Assembly (NCBI RefSeq): GCF_001612885.1
Contig: NZ_BDBH01000002.1
Coordinates: forward strand, 579,475 to 643,474
Direction: 5' to 3'
Length of the DNA stretch: 64,000 nt
DNA from: Nocardia harenae NBRC 108248
Lineage (GTDB): Bacteria; Actinomycetota; Actinomycetes; Mycobacteriales; Mycobacteriaceae
Part shown: in pieces, positions 62,812 to 64,000 of the stretch
How the letters are laid out: the number at the start of each line of letters is the position of its first letter
How positions within the stretch are numbered: position 1 is the first letter of the stretch
Notes under the pieces: generated by a model
Database searches by the model: none
Told to the model about the DNA's origin: nothing
The model's input: the letters and a program-made list of their open reading frames with translations, nothing else
Translations under genes and position numbers: made by a program

Positions 62812-63593
62812 CCGCCACGCTTTCCGCTCCGCGGCCCGCGCCCATCGCCGACACGCTCACCATGCTGCGCCGGAACCTGCTGCACGCCAGGCGGTATCCG
62901 AGCATGGTCTTCGGCGTCATCGTGATGCCGGTGATCCTCATGCTGGTCTTCAACTACGTCTTCGGCGGCGCGCTCCAGCTCTCCTCCGGCGGCAAGTACA
63001 TCGACTACCTCGCGCCAGGCATGCTGCTCATGATCCCCGCGTACATGACCGTCTCGGTCTGCGTCGCGGTCTGCACCGACACCACGAAGGGGATCGTGAA
63101 CCGGTTCCGCACAATGGCCATCGCGCAGCCCGCCGTGCTCGCCGGGCACGTGCTCGGCACCCTGATCCAGTCGTTCCTCGGGCTGACCGGCATGGCGCTG
63201 GTCGCGCTGCTCATCGGCTGGCGGCCGGACGCGGGTGTGCTGGAGTGGCTGGCCGCCGCCGGGCTGCTCGGGCTGCTGGTCTTCTCGCTGACCTGGCTCG
63301 CGGTCGCCTGCGGGCTGCTGGCGGCCAACCCGGAGAGTGCGAGCAACATGCTCTTCCCGGTGGTCCTGCTTCCCTTCCTCGGCAGCGGGCTGGTGGCCAC
63401 GGACACCATGCCGGTCGTGATGCGGCAATTCGCGGAGTACCAGCCCTTCACGCCGATCACCGAGACGGTGCGGGGGCTGCTCATGGGCACCGAGATCGGC
63501 AACTCCTGGATCATCGCGCTCGCCTGGTGCGCCGGGATCGGGATCGCCGGTTTCCTCTGGTCCCGCTCGATCTTCGCCCGCCGCGGGCGATAG
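62808..63593 (+). CDS. DrrB-type ABC-2 permease
   Basis: 261 residues with about six membrane helices: YPSMVFGVIVMPVILMLVFNYVFGGAL, YLAPGMLLMIPAYMTVSVCVAVCTD, LGLLVFSLTWLAVACGLLAANPESASNMLFPVVLLPFLGSGLV and WIIALAWCAGIGIAGFLW. The FRTMAIAQPAVLAGHVLG segment is the ABC-2 signature. It pairs with the DrrA-type ATPase. Confidence 0.92.
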   Translation: MTATLSAPRPAPIADTLTMLRRNLLHARRYPSMVFGVIVMPVILMLVFNYVFGGALQLSSGGKYIDYLAPGMLLMIPAYMTVSVCVAVCTDTTKGIVNRFRTMAIAQPAVLAGHVLGTLIQSFLGLTGMALVALLIGWRPDAGVLEWLAAAGLLGLLVFSLTWLAVACGLLAANPESASNMLFPVVLLPFLGSGLVATDTMPVVMRQFAEYQPFTPITETVRGLLMGTEIGNSWIIALAWCAGIGIAGFLWSRSIFARRGR

Positions 63594-63604
63594 TTTCCCG
63601 GTCT

Positions 63605-63640
63605 ACGTCCAGCCAGCGGGACTCTCCGCTGGCTGGACGT
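63605..63640 (+). terminator. strong hairpin terminator after the ABC exporter
   Basis: ACGTCCAGCCAGCGG and CCGCTGGCTGGACGT form a perfect 15-bp stem with a 6-nt loop, 11 bp after the permease stop. Confidence 0.85.
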
Positions 63641-63739
63641 TGTCGCGTCGCCAGATGGCTGGACTGCCTGGTACCGGCGCTCAGTCGTACCCACGCCGAG
63701 TGAACTCCGGCTGCATCTCTGGAAGCTGCCCCCGACCTT

Positions 63740-64000
63740 CTACTGCTCCCGCTCTAGCCCTCCCTCTTGGCCGGCGAGGGCGAGGTTGTGGCGGGTGTTG
63801 AGGGTGTGGGGGTGGTTGTCGCCGAGGACTCGCTGGTAGTCAATGAGTACCTGCTGGTACAGCTCGATCGCCAAGCTGATTTGGCCTGCCCCTTGACGGG
63901 CGAGGGCGAGGTTATGGCGGGTGTTCAAGGTGTGAGGGTGGTCGTCGCCGAGGACTCGTCTCTGGTCGGTGAGTACCTGCTCGTACAGCTTGATCGCCGG
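63740..64000 (-). CDS. TPR-repeat protein (nephrocystin-3-type), C-terminal part
   Basis: The window holds only the last 86 codons or so; the gene continues past the edge. Two 42-residue TPR units (YQQVLIDYQRVLGDNHPHTLNTRH then NLALARQGAGQISLAIELY) are almost the same at DNA level, 126 bp apart (units starting at 63774 and 63900). Such repeats usually sit at the C-terminus of large NB-ARC-type ATPases in Actinobacteria. The stop TAG is at 63740-63742. Confidence 0.75.
   Translation of the reverse strand, partial: PAIKLYEQVLTDQRRVLGDDHPHTLNTRHNLALARQGAGQISLAIELYQQVLIDYQRVLGDNHPHTLNTRHNLALAGQEGGLEREQ

Overview
The window is very GC-rich actinobacterial chromosome, most likely from Nocardia or a close relative in the Mycobacteriales. 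The main reasons are the gene order around ino1, a PadR regulator, a DUF5318 protein, ponA1 and a GT87-like membrane protein, which matches the M. tuberculosis Rv0046c-Rv0051 neighbourhood. Other pointers are the LpqY/SugA/SugB/SugC-type sugar importer, a 19-kDa-type lipoprotein, a glucosylglycerate hydrolase, HEXXH/DUF2786 genes and an EXLDI-ABC cassette. No rRNA gene, CRISPR array, prophage or intact insertion sequence was seen, and no tRNA gene could be supported.

Layout. 0-3.4 kb: two TerD-family genes, one with a Pro/Gln-rich linker. 3.4-16 kb: the envelope and inositol block, with a GT87-like membrane protein, ponA1, a DUF5318 protein, two DUF1707 membrane proteins, padR-ino1, two GyrI-like proteins and a second class A penicillin-binding protein. 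Two near-identical 152-bp palindromic elements lie in opposite orientation at the two convergent junctions of this block. 16-19.3 kb: sugB, sugA and lpqY, while the matching ATPase sugC lies 10 kb away at 29.5-30.6 kb. 19.4-24.6 kb: DUF2786 and metallohydrolase genes joined by a ladder of 44-bp repeats, menC, two small membrane proteins, a thiolase and an HxlR regulator. 24.6-29.5 kb: a less GC-extreme accessory island (XRE-TPR regulator, hexapeptide acyltransferase plus acyl-CoA dehydrogenase, NUDIX, gene remnants). 30.6-38 kb: a PaaK-like ligase, a double TetR protein, a small LuxR-type regulator, an F420-type LLM oxidoreductase and an amino-acid ABC importer with fused binding protein and permease.

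38-43 kb: a four-gene, tightly overlapping operon ending in a TPR protein and a CHAT (caspase-like) protease. 43-52.7 kb: lipoprotein, PhoX-type phosphatase, glucosylglycerate hydrolase, SDR, cutA and leuS. 52.9-56.6 kb: SdpI-like protein, a decayed ORF, cupin, then a TIGR04222 membrane protein whose tail has one Cys every six residues, followed by a DUF692/MNIO enzyme and a SCO6045-like partner. 56.6-61.1 kb: a four-gene operon (TPP enzyme, SRPBCC protein, KAS III-like enzyme, HisC-like aminotransferase) that looks like a small cryptic biosynthetic pathway. 61.2-63.6 kb: EXLDI protein and a DrrAB-type ABC transporter sharing an operator-like motif. The window ends in a partial TPR-repeat gene.

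The best candidates for an undescribed system are the MNIO/TIGR04222 set, the TPR-CHAT operon, the TPP/KAS III/SRPBCC/aminotransferase operon, and the ladder of GTGA-coupled 15-codon mini-ORFs in front of the HEXXH metallohydrolase. Many genes (8655, 19409, 24146, 28784, 35430, 43091, 48832, 52880) have a TANNNT box 6-8 nt before the start codon, the signature of leaderless transcripts.
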